Source: an uncultured Schumannella sp. (GTDB lineage: Bacteria; Actinomycetota; Actinomycetes; Actinomycetales; Microbacteriaceae). From it: a stretch of 64,000 bases of DNA. A model generated the notes under the pieces. That model saw nothing but the letters and a program-made list of their open reading frames with translations, did no database searches and was not told the origin of the DNA. Position 1 is the first letter of the stretch. Each line of letters starts with the position of its first letter. Shown in pieces: positions 52,333 to 61,411 of this stretch. The DNA is taken from positions 1 through 64,000 of the forward strand of contig NZ_CAJQNT010000023.1 in NCBI RefSeq assembly GCF_905479755.1, given 5' to 3'. The translations under genes and the position numbers were made by a program.

Positions 52333-52989
52333 ATGACCATCCAGCACCCGCGGGCGACCGTCACCATCGACCAGCATGCCGCGCTCACGAGCTCGGCCAC
52401 GCGTCTGGCGCGCGAGTTTGAGGGCACATTCGGCCTCGAGACGATCGATCGGTTCCTGCACAGTTCGCACGAGCGGCTCGCCGAAACGGCGACGGTACCC
52501 AACTACCTGCCCGTGCTGGCTGAGAAGTTCGCCCGCCAACGGCTACGGGCCCTCGCCCGCGCCGACGGTCTCGTCGTCGACGGCACGCCGACGGTGCTGT
52601 TCCTCTGCGTGCACAACGCGGGACGCTCCCAGATGGCGCTCGGGTTCTTCGAGCACTACGCGGGTGCGGGCGGCATCGGCTGGTCGGGTGGTTCGGAGCC
52701 TGGCGAGAACGTGAACCCGGTCGCCATCGAGGTGATGGCTGAGAAGGGCATCGACATCTCCGGGGAGTACCCGAAGCCGTGGACCGACGAGGTCGTGCGT
52801 GCCGCCGACGTCGTGATCACGATGGGATGCGGGGACGCCTGTCCGATCTTCCCGGGCAAGCGTTACGAGGAGTGGGTGCTGTCGGACCCGGCCGGCTGGT
52901 CCACCGAGGAGGTGCGTCCGGTGCGCGACGAGATCGAGCGTCGCGTCCTCAACCTGCTTTCCGAGCTTTCCATCACGCTCGTGCGCTGA
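52333..52989 (+). CDS. arsC: Arsenate reductase ArsC-like protein with N-terminal helical domain
   Basis: A 218-residue protein. Residues about 15–78 match the three-helix bundle domain found before actinobacterial ArsC (LETIDRFLHSSHERLAE...VPNYLPVLAEKFARQRLRAL). The phosphatase domain has P-loop CVHNAGRSQ (C92–R98), ITMGCGDACPIFPGKRYEEW with the resolving cysteines, and LSDPAGW as the acid loop. It reduces arsenate to arsenite, probably using mycothiol or thioredoxin. It follows the ArsR–phosphatase fusion; no arsenite efflux gene (ArsB/Acr3) lies next to it. Confidence 0.9.
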   Translation: MTIQHPRATVTIDQHAALTSSATRLAREFEGTFGLETIDRFLHSSHERLAETATVPNYLPVLAEKFARQRLRALARADGLVVDGTPTVLFLCVHNAGRSQMALGFFEHYAGAGGIGWSGGSEPGENVNPVAIEVMAEKGIDISGEYPKPWTDEVVRAADVVITMGCGDACPIFPGKRYEEWVLSDPAGWSTEEVRPVRDEIERRVLNLLSELSITLVR

Positions 52990-53007
52990 GTGGTCGACGC
53001 GAGCGTC

Positions 53008-54033
53008 TCAGCGCCAGCCGAGTCCCGGCGCCACGTCGGTGAGGATTGACTCGAGTACGTGGGCGTTGTAGTCGACGCCCAACTGGTTCGGCACCGTGAG
53101 CAGGAGCGTGTCCGCGGCGGCGATCGCTTCGTCGGCGCGGAGCTGCTCGACGAGCTTGTCCGGTTCGTCGGCGTAGCTGCGCCCGAACACCGCTTTGAAC
53201 CCGTCGAGATTCGCGAAGGTGTCGCCGGCGTCGCGGTCGCCGCCGACGAAGTACCGGCGGTCTTCGTCGGTGGTAAGCGCGAAGATCGAGCGGCTCACTG
53301 AGACACGCGGCTCGCGATCGTGGCCGGCATCCGCCCACGCCGCGCGGTAGGCCTCGATCTGCTTGCGCTGCTGCACGTGCAGCGGCTCGCCCGATTCGTC
53401 CTCCTTGAGAGTGGAGCTCATCAGGTTCATGCCGAGCTTCGCCGCCCAGATCGCGGTGGAATCCGAGGCGGCGCCCCACCAGATCCGATCCCGGAGGCCG
53501 GGGGACTGGGGTTCGAGGCCGAGCGGGCCGGGGTGAGGGTTGGGGAACATCGGCCGCGGATTCGGTTCGGCGAAGCGGGCCCCGTCGATCACCTTGAGGA
53601 ACACCTCGGTGTTGTCGCGTGCCACATCCGCCATGGTCGACCCCTCGGGGGCGGCGTAGCCGAAGTAGCGCGAGCCGTCGATCACCTGCTCGGGGGAGCC
53701 TCGGCTCACCCCGAGCTGCAGGCGGCCGTTCGAGATCAGGTCGGCGGCGCCCGCATCCTCGGCCATGTACGACGGGTTCTCGTACCGCATATCGATGACC
53801 CCGGTGCCGATCTCGATCCGGGAGGTGCGTGCCCCGATCGCGGCGAGCAACGGAAACGGGGAGGCGAGTTGCTGCGCGAAGTGGTGCACCCGGAAGTAGG
53901 CGCCATCGGCGCCCAGCTCCTCGGCCGCGACCGCCAGGTCGATCGACTGATGCAGCACGTCCGCGGCGCTGCGCGCGAACGATCCGGCGGAGGCCGACCA
54001 GTGCCCGAACGAGAGGAATCCGATGCTCTTCAC
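53008..54033 (-). CDS. LLM-class flavin-dependent oxidoreductase
   Basis: A 341-residue luciferase-like monooxygenase. SIGFLSFGHWSASAG at the start, AEELGADGAYFRVHHFAQQLASPFPLLAAIGARTSRIEIGTGVIDMRYENP, and GRLQLGVSRGSPEQV are the TIM-barrel and flavin-binding blocks of the family. It uses FMNH2 or F420; the substrate is unknown. GTG 54033 gives MKSIGFLSFGHW as in relatives; GTG 54042 is an alternative, and neither has a strong RBS. It converges on arsC and is divergent from the small membrane protein gene. Confidence 0.88.
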   Translation of the reverse strand: MKSIGFLSFGHWSASAGSFARSAADVLHQSIDLAVAAEELGADGAYFRVHHFAQQLASPFPLLAAIGARTSRIEIGTGVIDMRYENPSYMAEDAGAADLISNGRLQLGVSRGSPEQVIDGSRYFGYAAPEGSTMADVARDNTEVFLKVIDGARFAEPNPRPMFPNPHPGPLGLEPQSPGLRDRIWWGAASDSTAIWAAKLGMNLMSSTLKEDESGEPLHVQQRKQIEAYRAAWADAGHDREPRVSVSRSIFALTTDEDRRYFVGGDRDAGDTFANLDGFKAVFGRSYADEPDKLVEQLRADEAIAAADTLLLTVPNQLGVDYNAHVLESILTDVAPGLGWR

Positions 54034-54136
54034 GTCAGACACAACCCGCGCGGGGCGCACTCGCATTCCCGATCGTGCTCCCCACCGTCCGACGTTCGGG
54101 CCTACCCTGGGAGCACCAACTCCGAAGGAGGGCAGT

Positions 54137-54334
54137 GTGGCCAGCAATCGAGGCCGAGTGGTCGAGCAGGCGGGTCCCTGGGGCTTCGTCTTCTTCCTGG
54201 CCTACATCGGCGCCGCGATCTACTTCGTCTCCGAGTCGAACGGCAGCTTCTGGGGTGTGATCTTGGGCCTGCTCCAGGCGATCGTCTGGCCGGTGTACGT
54301 GATCTTCTGGGTGCTCACCGAGATCGGTGCCTGA
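54137..54334 (+). CDS. Small two-helix membrane protein
   Basis: A 65-residue protein: a short polar N-terminus (ASNRGRVVEQAGPW), then GFVFFLAYIGAAIYFV and FWGVILGLLQAIVWPVYVIFWVL helices. GTG 54137 has AAGGAGG immediately upstream with good spacing. The pattern is common among small actinobacterial membrane proteins of unknown function. It lies between two LLM oxidoreductase genes. Confidence 0.8.
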   Translation: MASNRGRVVEQAGPWGFVFFLAYIGAAIYFVSESNGSFWGVILGLLQAIVWPVYVIFWVLTEIGA

Positions 54335-54438
54335 CTGGGGCGGATGCGGCGATCGCTCGGGAATGTTCCGAGCCTGGTCACCGTTGGGCATAACGATGCA
54401 TGTGCATCGACGTGGGCGACTCGGGCGGGATCAGAGAC

Positions 54439-55473
54439 ATGAACGACGTGGAATTCGGACTCGACACCTTCGGTGACGTGACGGTCGACCTCGACGGCGC
54501 GCGGGTGCACGACGCCGTCGCCGTCCGCAACGTCGTCGAGCAGGGTGTGCTCGCCGACCAGGTCGGCGTCGACTTCTTCGGGGTGGGGGAGCACCACCGC
54601 GACGATTTCGCGATCTCGGCCCCCGAGCTCGTGCTCGCCGCCATCGCGGCGCGCACCGAACGCATCCGGCTCGGCACCGCGGTCACCGTGCTGAGCTCCG
54701 ACGACCCGGTGCGCGTGTTCGAGAAGTTCGCCACCCTCGACGCGATCTCGAACGGCCGCGCCGAAATCATCGCCGGTCGCGGTTCGTTCACCGAGTCGTT
54801 CCCGCTGTTCGGATTCGATCTCGCGCAGTACGAGGTGCTCTTCGAAGAGAAGCTCGAGCTGCTGGTCAAGCTGCTCGACGAGGGAGAGGTGTCGTGGAAC
54901 GGCACGACGCGCGCGCCGCTCATCCACCAGCAGGTCTACCCGAAGACCGAGTCGGGGCGCATCCGCACCTCGGTCGGGGTGGGGGGAAGTCCCGAGTCGG
55001 TGGTGCGAGCCGCACGCCACGGCCTCCCGCTGACCCTGGCGATCATCGGCGGGGCACCCGAGCGTTTCGCCCCCTACGTGGATCTCTTCCATCGCGCGGT
55101 CGCCCAGTTCGGGCACGAGACGCTTCCCGTCGCCGTGCACTCGCCCGGATTCATCGCCGCCACCGATCAGGAGGCCGCCGACCTGTACTACGACCACCAC
55201 AAGGTGATGGTCGACCGCATCGGGGCCGAACGCGGCTGGCCGCCCACCACGCGTGACCGCTTCGACGCCGAGATCGTCGACGGCGCCCTGCACCTCGGCT
55301 CGCCCGAGACGGTGGCGCAAAAGATCGCGCGCACCGTGCGCACGCTCGGCGTCCAGCGTTTCGACCTCAAGTACTCGGCGGGCACACTGCCGCACGAGCA
55401 CATGATGACCGCCATCGAGTTGTATGGGCGCGAGGTCATCCCGCGCGTGCGCGCGCTGCTGGCCGATGACTGA
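54439..55473 (+). CDS. LLM-class flavin-dependent oxidoreductase
   Basis: A 344-residue luciferase-like protein. FGLDTFGDV at the start, VDFFGVGEHHRDDFAISAPELVLAAIAARTERIRLGTAVTVLSSDDPVRVFEKFATLDAISNGRAEIIAGRGSFTESFPLFG, and GTLPHEHMMTAIELYGREVIP at the end are typical of the family. ATG 54439 is preferred because relatives begin MEFGLDTFG; ATG 54400 would add a cysteine-containing leader of 13 residues. It shares the family with the 53008–54033 product but belongs to a different subgroup. Confidence 0.9.
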   Translation: MNDVEFGLDTFGDVTVDLDGARVHDAVAVRNVVEQGVLADQVGVDFFGVGEHHRDDFAISAPELVLAAIAARTERIRLGTAVTVLSSDDPVRVFEKFATLDAISNGRAEIIAGRGSFTESFPLFGFDLAQYEVLFEEKLELLVKLLDEGEVSWNGTTRAPLIHQQVYPKTESGRIRTSVGVGGSPESVVRAARHGLPLTLAIIGGAPERFAPYVDLFHRAVAQFGHETLPVAVHSPGFIAATDQEAADLYYDHHKVMVDRIGAERGWPPTTRDRFDAEIVDGALHLGSPETVAQKIARTVRTLGVQRFDLKYSAGTLPHEHMMTAIELYGREVIPRVRALLADD

Positions 55474-55511
55474 GCCCGGCATCGCACTCGAGCACGGGCT
55501 AGCCTGAGCGC

Positions 55512-56906
55512 GTGACCGCCATGACCCGCGAGCAGCGCCTGGTGCTCACGATCGCCGTCCTGGCCAGTTTCGTCGCGTTCCTCGACGGCACGATCGTGAA
55601 CGTCGCGCTCCCCGCGATCGTGCGCGAACTCGGCGGCGGGATCGCGACGCAGCAGTGGGTCGTGGATGCCTACCTGATCACGCTCGGCGCCCTCATCCTG
55701 GTCGCCGGCTCGATCAGCGATCTCTACGGGCGGCTGCACGTCATCCGCATCGGCCTGATCGGATTCGGGGTCACCTCGGTCGCGATCGCGGCGGCGCCCA
55801 CGGCGGAACTGCTGATCGTGGCCCGCGCCCTTCAGGGGGTCGCCGGCGCGCTGCTCGTGCCGAGTTCACTCGCGCTCATCACCTCGAATTTCCGGGGTGC
55901 GGCGCAAGGTCGGGCGATCGGGGTCTGGACGGCGATGACGAGCGGCGCCATGATCGCTGGGCCCGTCCTGGGGGGCGTGTTCGTCGACCTGCTCTCGTGG
56001 CGGTTCGCGTTCCTGATCAATGTGCTCCCCATCGCGGTCACGCTCGTCCTGCTCACGATGCTCGAACAGCGTGACGTGCGGCGCCCGGGGGTGCGCATCG
56101 ACTACCTCGGCGCCGTGTTGTGCACACTGGGGCTCGGGGGCCCGGTCTTCGCGCTCATCGAACAGGTCAACCTCGGGTGGCAGCATCCGGCGATCTGGCT
56201 CTCGATGTCACTCGGCCTGATTGCCTTCGTCGGCTTTCTGTGGCGCCAACGCGTCGCGGCCAACCCGATCATGCCGCTTGGCCTCTACCGCGTGCGCAAC
56301 TTCTGGACGGGCAACGTCGCGACCGCGCTCGTCTACGGTGCGCTGTCGCTCAACGGATTCGTGGTGAGCGTCTACCTGCAGCAGGGCGCGGGGCTCTCGG
56401 CGACGCTGGCCGGACTCGCGAGTTTGCCGATCACCCTCATCATGATTCTCGGCAGTTCCCGAGTGGGGGCACTCGCGGGGCGATTCGGGCCGCGGGTGTT
56501 TATGACGCTGGGGCCGCTCGTCATGGCCATCGGGGCGCTGCTGCTGCTCTCGGTGAGCGCCGAGTTCGACTACTGGCGGCAGGTGCTCCCCGGCATTATC
56601 GTCTTCGGGCTCGGGATCACCCTCACCGTGTCGCCGCTCACCTCGGCGATCCTCGGCGCGATCGAACCGGAGCGCTCGGGCATCGCCTCGGCGGTCAACA
56701 ACGCCGTCGCGCGTGTCGCAGGTCTTGTCGTGATCGCGCTACTCGCCGTCATCATCGGCGGAGAACTCGACCTCGACGGCTTCCATCGCGCGGCGATCGC
56801 AACCGCCGGGATGATGGCGGCGGGGGCGCTCGTGAGCTGGCTCGGCATCCGCAACCCCCACCCCGACCCCGCGACGGCCGGCGGGCCCGGGCGGCGGGCG
56901 GGCTAG
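55512..56906 (+). CDS. MFS exporter of the DHA2 (EmrB/QacA) family
   Basis: A 464-residue transporter with about fourteen helices. FVAFLDGTIVNVALPAIVREL in helix 1, QWVVDAYLITLGALILVAGSISDLYGR before helix 3, and ARALQGVAGALLVPSSLALI (motif C region) identify the DHA2 drug:H+ antiporter group. The substrate is unknown. The start is GTG, 38 bases after the LLM gene. Its stop TAG overlaps the UbiA stop on the other strand within one CTAG. Confidence 0.88.
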   Translation: MTAMTREQRLVLTIAVLASFVAFLDGTIVNVALPAIVRELGGGIATQQWVVDAYLITLGALILVAGSISDLYGRLHVIRIGLIGFGVTSVAIAAAPTAELLIVARALQGVAGALLVPSSLALITSNFRGAAQGRAIGVWTAMTSGAMIAGPVLGGVFVDLLSWRFAFLINVLPIAVTLVLLTMLEQRDVRRPGVRIDYLGAVLCTLGLGGPVFALIEQVNLGWQHPAIWLSMSLGLIAFVGFLWRQRVAANPIMPLGLYRVRNFWTGNVATALVYGALSLNGFVVSVYLQQGAGLSATLAGLASLPITLIMILGSSRVGALAGRFGPRVFMTLGPLVMAIGALLLLSVSAEFDYWRQVLPGIIVFGLGITLTVSPLTSAILGAIEPERSGIASAVNNAVARVAGLVVIALLAVIIGGELDLDGFHRAAIATAGMMAAGALVSWLGIRNPHPDPATAGGPGRRAG

Positions 56907-57733
56907 GGGGCGAGGAGGGCTTCGCCGGCGGTGACCAGCGCGACGACGATCACGAGGGCGGCGAGCATGATCAGGCGGAACGGCGCGCGCGTGTCGCCTC
57001 GTCCGAGCGGGGTGGTGAGGCCGATCACGCCGAGCGCGAGCGTCGTGACCGCCGCCGCGACGCTCGCCGGGGTGACGCCCCACCCGAGCAGGAGCACGAT
57101 CGCCGCCGCGGCGAGCCCCAGCCAGGTCAACGCGATCGAGACGCGGCGTCCGAGCAGCTGCGGCAGCCCGCGGATGCCTTCGCGCGCATCCTCGTCGAGG
57201 TCCGGCGCGGCGTTCGCGAAATGCGCGGCCGCACCGAGCAGTGCTCCGACGGCGACCGCCCACCATGCGGGCCACGCGGGCTCGGCTCGGGCCGCCGTCG
57301 CGAGGGCGGGCAGGCTGCCGAACCCGACGAGGTAGGCCGCGACCGAGAACGCCGTGAACTTCAGTCGGAGGTTGTATGCCCAGCCGGCCGCAAGATTGAG
57401 CGCGTTCATCGCGAGCGCCAGGATGCCGAGCGGCACCACCGCGACGAGGCTGACGACCAACGAGACCAGGGCGGCGGTTCGGACGACCGCGACGGAGACC
57501 TCTCCGCGCGCGATCGGCTTGTCGCCGCGGTTCGCGCGGCGGTCCCGGTCGGCGTCGAGCCAGTCGTTCGACAGGCCGACCGAGAACTGGTTGAAAAGCA
57601 TCGCGACGCCGAGAAGGGCGACGCGCGCCGCATCGAGGCCGGCGGCGACGCCGAGCGCAACCGCGACGGTCGTGACGACCAGGCTCGGCCCGGGGTGCGT
57701 CGAGCCGAGCAGGGCACGTGCGCGGCGCAGCAT
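56903..57733 (-). CDS. UbiA family prenyltransferase
   Basis: A 276-residue membrane enzyme with eight or nine helices. The first Asp-rich motif is NDWLDADRDRR (N56–D64). The second is weaker (NAAPDLDEDAREGIRGLPQ), with the expected D-x-x-x-D spacing. The family attaches prenyl chains to aromatic or sugar acceptors, as in menaquinone, heme or arabinan precursor synthesis; the specific acceptor cannot be assigned. ATG 57733 is divergent from the GH3 gene with a 35-base gap. Confidence 0.9.
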   Translation of the reverse strand: MLRRARALLGSTHPGPSLVVTTVAVALGVAAGLDAARVALLGVAMLFNQFSVGLSNDWLDADRDRRANRGDKPIARGEVSVAVVRTAALVSLVVSLVAVVPLGILALAMNALNLAAGWAYNLRLKFTAFSVAAYLVGFGSLPALATAARAEPAWPAWWAVAVGALLGAAAHFANAAPDLDEDAREGIRGLPQLLGRRVSIALTWLGLAAAAIVLLLGWGVTPASVAAAVTTLALGVIGLTTPLGRGDTRAPFRLIMLAALVIVVALVTAGEALLAP

Positions 57734-57768
57734 GGCACCACAGTACGGGAGGCGGGTACGATCGCGAG

Positions 57769-58959
57769 GTGGCAACGACGCGCATCGCCGGAGTCGCGCT
57801 GGCCGCGAGCCTGGCGACGGCGCTCTCGCTGAGCGCCTGCACGGCGCCAACCGTCACGCCGCCCGAGTCGTGGGAGCCGCCCCCCGTGGCGCCGGTCATC
57901 GATCCGCTCGAGAGCTACGCCGAGGCCCGGCTGGCGAGCATGACGCTGCGCGAGAAGGTCGCGAGCATGATCATGATCCATGTGGCAGGTCTCGACGCGA
58001 GTGTCCTGCGCGCGCAGTTGGAGCGCACCGGAGCCGCGGGCCTCATCTACATGGGCGATAACGTCCCCGGCTCGGTCGGGCAACTCGCGACGACGACGGC
58101 GTCGCTCAGCAGCGATCCGGGGTACCCCGTGCTGGTGTCGATCGACCAGGAGGGCGGCATCGTGCGTCGTCTCCCGGGGGACGACGCGGCCTCGCCGTCC
58201 CAGCTACGGGAGCTGCCTCCCTCCGCGGCCGAGGATGCGTTCGCCGATCGGGCGCGACTCGTCGCGTCGGCGGGGGTCGCCATTAATTTTGGGATCGTGG
58301 CCGACGTGACCGCCGATCGTTCGGCGTTCATCCACCCGCGCGTCTTGGGTGCCACTGCGGCGGACGCCGCTCCGCGTGTGGCGGCGGCGGTGGCGGGCGA
58401 GAACGGTGTCGTGTTGTCGACTCTCAAGCATTTCCCCGGTCACGGGGCGGTTGCCGGCGATTCGCACTCGAGCCTGCCCGCCACCGCGATGAGCGAATCG
58501 GAGTGGCTCACGACGCAGGCCCCGCCCTTCATCGCGGGGATCGAGGCCGGGGCCGAGCTCGTGATGTTCGGGCATGTTCGCTACACGTCCGTTGACTCGG
58601 AACCGGCGACCCTCTCCGCCGAGTGGCACCGTGTGCTGCGTGAGGAGCTCGGGTTCGAGGGGGTCATTGTGACCGACGACATGGCGATGCTCCAGAATTC
58701 GGGAGTCCCGGAGTACGCGGACCCGATCCGGAACGCGGTGGCCGCGGTGGCCGCGGGCAACGATCTGTTGCTCTACGTCGCCGCGGTCGATGTCGCCGCG
58801 GTCGCCGCCGCGGTCGTCGATGCCGTCGAACGCGGAGAGATCGCGGAGTCCAGCATCGACGCGTCCGCCCTCAGGCTGATCGTGCTCCGTCGCGAGCTCT
58901 CCGGCCGAACGGGGCCGTACATCACGTGCGACAGCGACTGCCGCGCGGTGGTCGGCTGA
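57769..58959 (+). CDS. nagZ: Beta-N-acetylhexosaminidase-like GH3 lipoprotein (NagZ type)
   Basis: A 396-residue glycoside hydrolase family 3 protein. The lipobox LSAC sits at about residues 20–23, so it is exported and lipid-anchored. The sugar-binding SIDQEGGIVRRL, the KHFPGHGAVAGDSH motif (K220, H221), and the nucleophile region VTDDMAM at 301–307 are diagnostic of NagZ-type enzymes without the C-terminal GH3 domain. It releases N-acetylglucosamine from wall muropeptides. GTG 57769 is used because it starts the signal peptide. Confidence 0.9.
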   Translation: MATTRIAGVALAASLATALSLSACTAPTVTPPESWEPPPVAPVIDPLESYAEARLASMTLREKVASMIMIHVAGLDASVLRAQLERTGAAGLIYMGDNVPGSVGQLATTTASLSSDPGYPVLVSIDQEGGIVRRLPGDDAASPSQLRELPPSAAEDAFADRARLVASAGVAINFGIVADVTADRSAFIHPRVLGATAADAAPRVAAAVAGENGVVLSTLKHFPGHGAVAGDSHSSLPATAMSESEWLTTQAPPFIAGIEAGAELVMFGHVRYTSVDSEPATLSAEWHRVLREELGFEGVIVTDDMAMLQNSGVPEYADPIRNAVAAVAAGNDLLLYVAAVDVAAVAAAVVDAVERGEIAESSIDASALRLIVLRRELSGRTGPYITCDSDCRAVVG

Positions 58960-58963
58960 GGGG

Positions 58964-59284
58964 TTAGCTGTCGGTGCTGAGCGTCGGGAGCTGAACGTCC
59001 CATTCGTCGCCGGAGTCCACCACGACGTAGGTATTGCCCGTCTCGGGCGTGGCCTGGGCCGAGCCGGGCGAGAGCGCCACGACACCTCCCGCGGCGACAC
59101 CGACGACGCCGAGCGCCAGGGTTCCCGTCAGTAGCCCGCGGCCGATCGTCAGTCGTGAACTGCGGTGCAGCGCCGCGAGCATCATGCCGAGCGCGACGAG
59201 CGCGGTGACTCCCACGGCCACCACGAGGGCAGCCGGGAACCCGGTAGCAGCGACCTGGGGGGCGGCCGCGAGAACAGCGGACAT
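58964..59284 (-). CDS. Small membrane protein with external acidic tail
   Basis: A 106-residue protein. Two helices (about 12–36 AALVVAVGVTALVALGMMLAAL and 48–70 LLTGTLALGVVGVAAGGVVAL) are followed by an acidic tail (ATPETGNTYVVVDSGDEWDVQLPTLSTDS). ATG 59284 has AGAGGA six bases upstream. It converges on the NagZ gene. No family is recognised. Confidence 0.75.
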   Translation of the reverse strand: MSAVLAAAPQVAATGFPAALVVAVGVTALVALGMMLAALHRSSRLTIGRGLLTGTLALGVVGVAAGGVVALSPGSAQATPETGNTYVVVDSGDEWDVQLPTLSTDS

Positions 59285-59469
59285 CGACTGTTCCTCTCGG
59301 GGGGGAGGGAACCACGTGTGGGGAACACAGGAACCAATAACGGGGGACAAGGCGTCCGCTATATGGGGGACCTAGCGAACGCTCTCCCGAGAGTATCGCC
59401 CGACCGCGACAGCGGCAAGCATTTCGCGCACATTTCTACCCCACATTCGGGGGTGAAGGCAAGTAAAAC

Positions 59470-60255
59470 TCAGCTGGGCCGTGCGATGACGAGCCGCATC
59501 CCGACGTCGAACTCGTCGAGCGTGCGGAAGTGCCCCCACGCGGCGTCCCACGCGCCCGACTCGAGATCCGCTCCGAGTTCGCGCACATAGCGATCGACCA
59601 CCGACTGCTCCAGGAAGCTCCACGCCGACATCGCGCGGCGGACCTCCGGCTCGAGCGTGCGCTCCGGGCGTGCAAAGAACGCTTGACCGAAGCCGTCGAT
59701 GCAGTCCGCGGGCACGGACACCGTCTGCACCTCGACCGTCCCACCCAGCGCCGCCGCAATGCGCTCCATGCTCGGCATCCGACGCGCCTCGACCTCGAAC
59801 AGTTCGGGCACGTACACCGGCTGCCACCACGGTTCGGGAACGACGGGATCAAAGGTCAGAATCACGACCGGGCCGCGCGCCACCCGGCGCATCTCGCCGA
59901 GCCCCGTCTCGAGGTCGGGCCACTGGTGAATCGTCACGCTCGCCATCGCGGCATCGAAACTATTGTCCGCGAACGGCAGAGCGTCGGCCGTCGCGTCGAT
60001 CGCGCGCGAGCGGTGCGGCGGACGTTCGGCACGCATCGACGCCGACGGTTCCACCGCCGTGACCTCGAGATCGTCCGGTTCGTAGCTCCCGGCTCCCGCG
60101 CCGACGTTGATCACGGTTCGCGCATCACTGAGCGCCGCGCGCACGCGCGCCTCGATGCGCGGATCCGGCTGCCGAATACTCGCGTAGCCGCGGCCGATCT
60201 GGCCGTAGTTCGCGTCTCCCGCGGAGCCGTCGTCGAATCGAGACACGCTGCTCAC
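59470..60255 (-). CDS. Class I SAM-dependent methyltransferase
   Basis: A 261-residue methyltransferase. Motif I is VINVGAGAGSYEP, the acidic end of strand 2 is TAVEPSASM, motif II/III is ATADALPFADNSFDAAMASVTIHQWPDLETGLGEMRRVARGPVVILTFDP. This is the UbiE/methyltransferase-11 pattern used for small-molecule acceptors. GTG 60255 is chosen; GTG 60246 is also possible. It is divergent from nothing nearby: the next gene upstream on the same strand ends 23 bases away. Confidence 0.88.
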   Translation of the reverse strand: MSSVSRFDDGSAGDANYGQIGRGYASIRQPDPRIEARVRAALSDARTVINVGAGAGSYEPDDLEVTAVEPSASMRAERPPHRSRAIDATADALPFADNSFDAAMASVTIHQWPDLETGLGEMRRVARGPVVILTFDPVVPEPWWQPVYVPELFEVEARRMPSMERIAAALGGTVEVQTVSVPADCIDGFGQAFFARPERTLEPEVRRAMSAWSFLEQSVVDRYVRELGADLESGAWDAAWGHFRTLDEFDVGMRLVIARPS

Positions 60256-60277
60256 GCTACCGGAGACGCGGCCCGTG

Positions 60278-61330
60278 TTACGGCCGCGGACCCAGCAGCC
60301 CGAGCACGCGCAGTTGCGTGCTGAGCCCCGCCCCATCGGGGGCGAATACCCACGGTGTGCTCTCGGTGTCTTGGTCGGGTCGACGACTGCGGCCACCGGC
60401 GAGCACCGCCTCACTCGCGGTCAGCTGCCGGATCGCGATGGCCGCCACATTGTCGGCGTGCTCGGCGGCGAAGGCGGCGTAGAGGTCCTCGTCATGTTGG
60501 CCGTCGTCGCCGACCAGCAGCCACCTGATCTGCGGGAACTCCTGCGCGAGTCGCGCCAGACTCTCGCGCTTGTGCTGCTGTCCGCTTCGAAACCACCGAT
60601 CATGCGTCGGACCCCAGTCGGTGAGCAGCAACGGCCCCCGAGGGTAGAGGTTGCGATGCAAGAACCGGCTCAGCGTCGGGGCGACGTTCCACGCGCCCGT
60701 CGAAAGGTAGAACACCGGACAGCCGGGATGCCGTTGCGCCAACCGTTCATACAGCACGGCCATGCCGGGAACCGGGCGGCGCGCGTGTTCGTCGAGCACG
60801 AAAGTATTCCACGCCGCGAGAAACGGGCGCGGCAGCGCGGTCACCATCACGGTGTCGTCGATATCGGACAGGATTCCGAAACGGTGTTCGCCGCTGACCA
60901 CGAAGATGGGCGCCTCGACCTCGTCACCCCCGTTGACGCGGAGCCGAACGGTGTTCCAGCCGGCGGGAAGCGACAACTCCACCCGCGCATCGAGGACGCC
61001 GCCCCGGTCGGCGACAAGCTCCTCCGACTCCGCGCCGCGTGTCGCCGTCACCTCGGCATAGGCGGCGTGGACGCTCGTGAAGCTCCGCCAGCCGCGGACG
61101 GTCCGTGTCGGGTCGCTCGATCGGGCCGGGTCCTGGTAGACCACGCGTCCGAGAATGCGGACCCAGCCATCCCCGCCGTACCCCGTGAACGGGATGACGG
61201 TCGCGACCCGCCCGCGACGCCGTGCGCGCCGTGCGCGGCGCTCGTGGATCCAGTCCTCGATGCGCGCCGCGATGTGAAGAGTTGTCGATTCCGCGGGGCC
61301 GTCAGCGGGCTCAGAACGGCTCGACATCAT
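60278..61330 (-). CDS. App1-like phosphatase (DUF2183) protein
   Basis: A 350-residue protein. The N-terminal 140 residues are beta-rich with a basic linker (ERRARRARRRGR). The catalytic domain has FGILSDIDDTVMVT (DIDDT at 156–160), the HAD-type phosphatase signature, YLSTGAWNVAPTLSRFLHRN, and LLVGDDGQHDEDLYAAFAAEH. The App1 family dephosphorylates phosphatidate in yeast; the bacterial substrate is unknown. ATG 61330 or 61327 may be used. It shares its upstream region with the TetR gene. Confidence 0.87.
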   Translation of the reverse strand: MMSSRSEPADGPAESTTLHIAARIEDWIHERRARRARRRGRVATVIPFTGYGGDGWVRILGRVVYQDPARSSDPTRTVRGWRSFTSVHAAYAEVTATRGAESEELVADRGGVLDARVELSLPAGWNTVRLRVNGGDEVEAPIFVVSGEHRFGILSDIDDTVMVTALPRPFLAAWNTFVLDEHARRPVPGMAVLYERLAQRHPGCPVFYLSTGAWNVAPTLSRFLHRNLYPRGPLLLTDWGPTHDRWFRSGQQHKRESLARLAQEFPQIRWLLVGDDGQHDEDLYAAFAAEHADNVAAIAIRQLTASEAVLAGGRSRRPDQDTESTPWVFAPDGAGLSTQLRVLGLLGPRP

Positions 61331-61411
61331 GGCCCCAGTGTGTCACGGCGAACATCCGGCCCGACCACAGGAACGGAAGGTATGCTCACCCAATCGAGAA
61401 GGAGAACCCCT

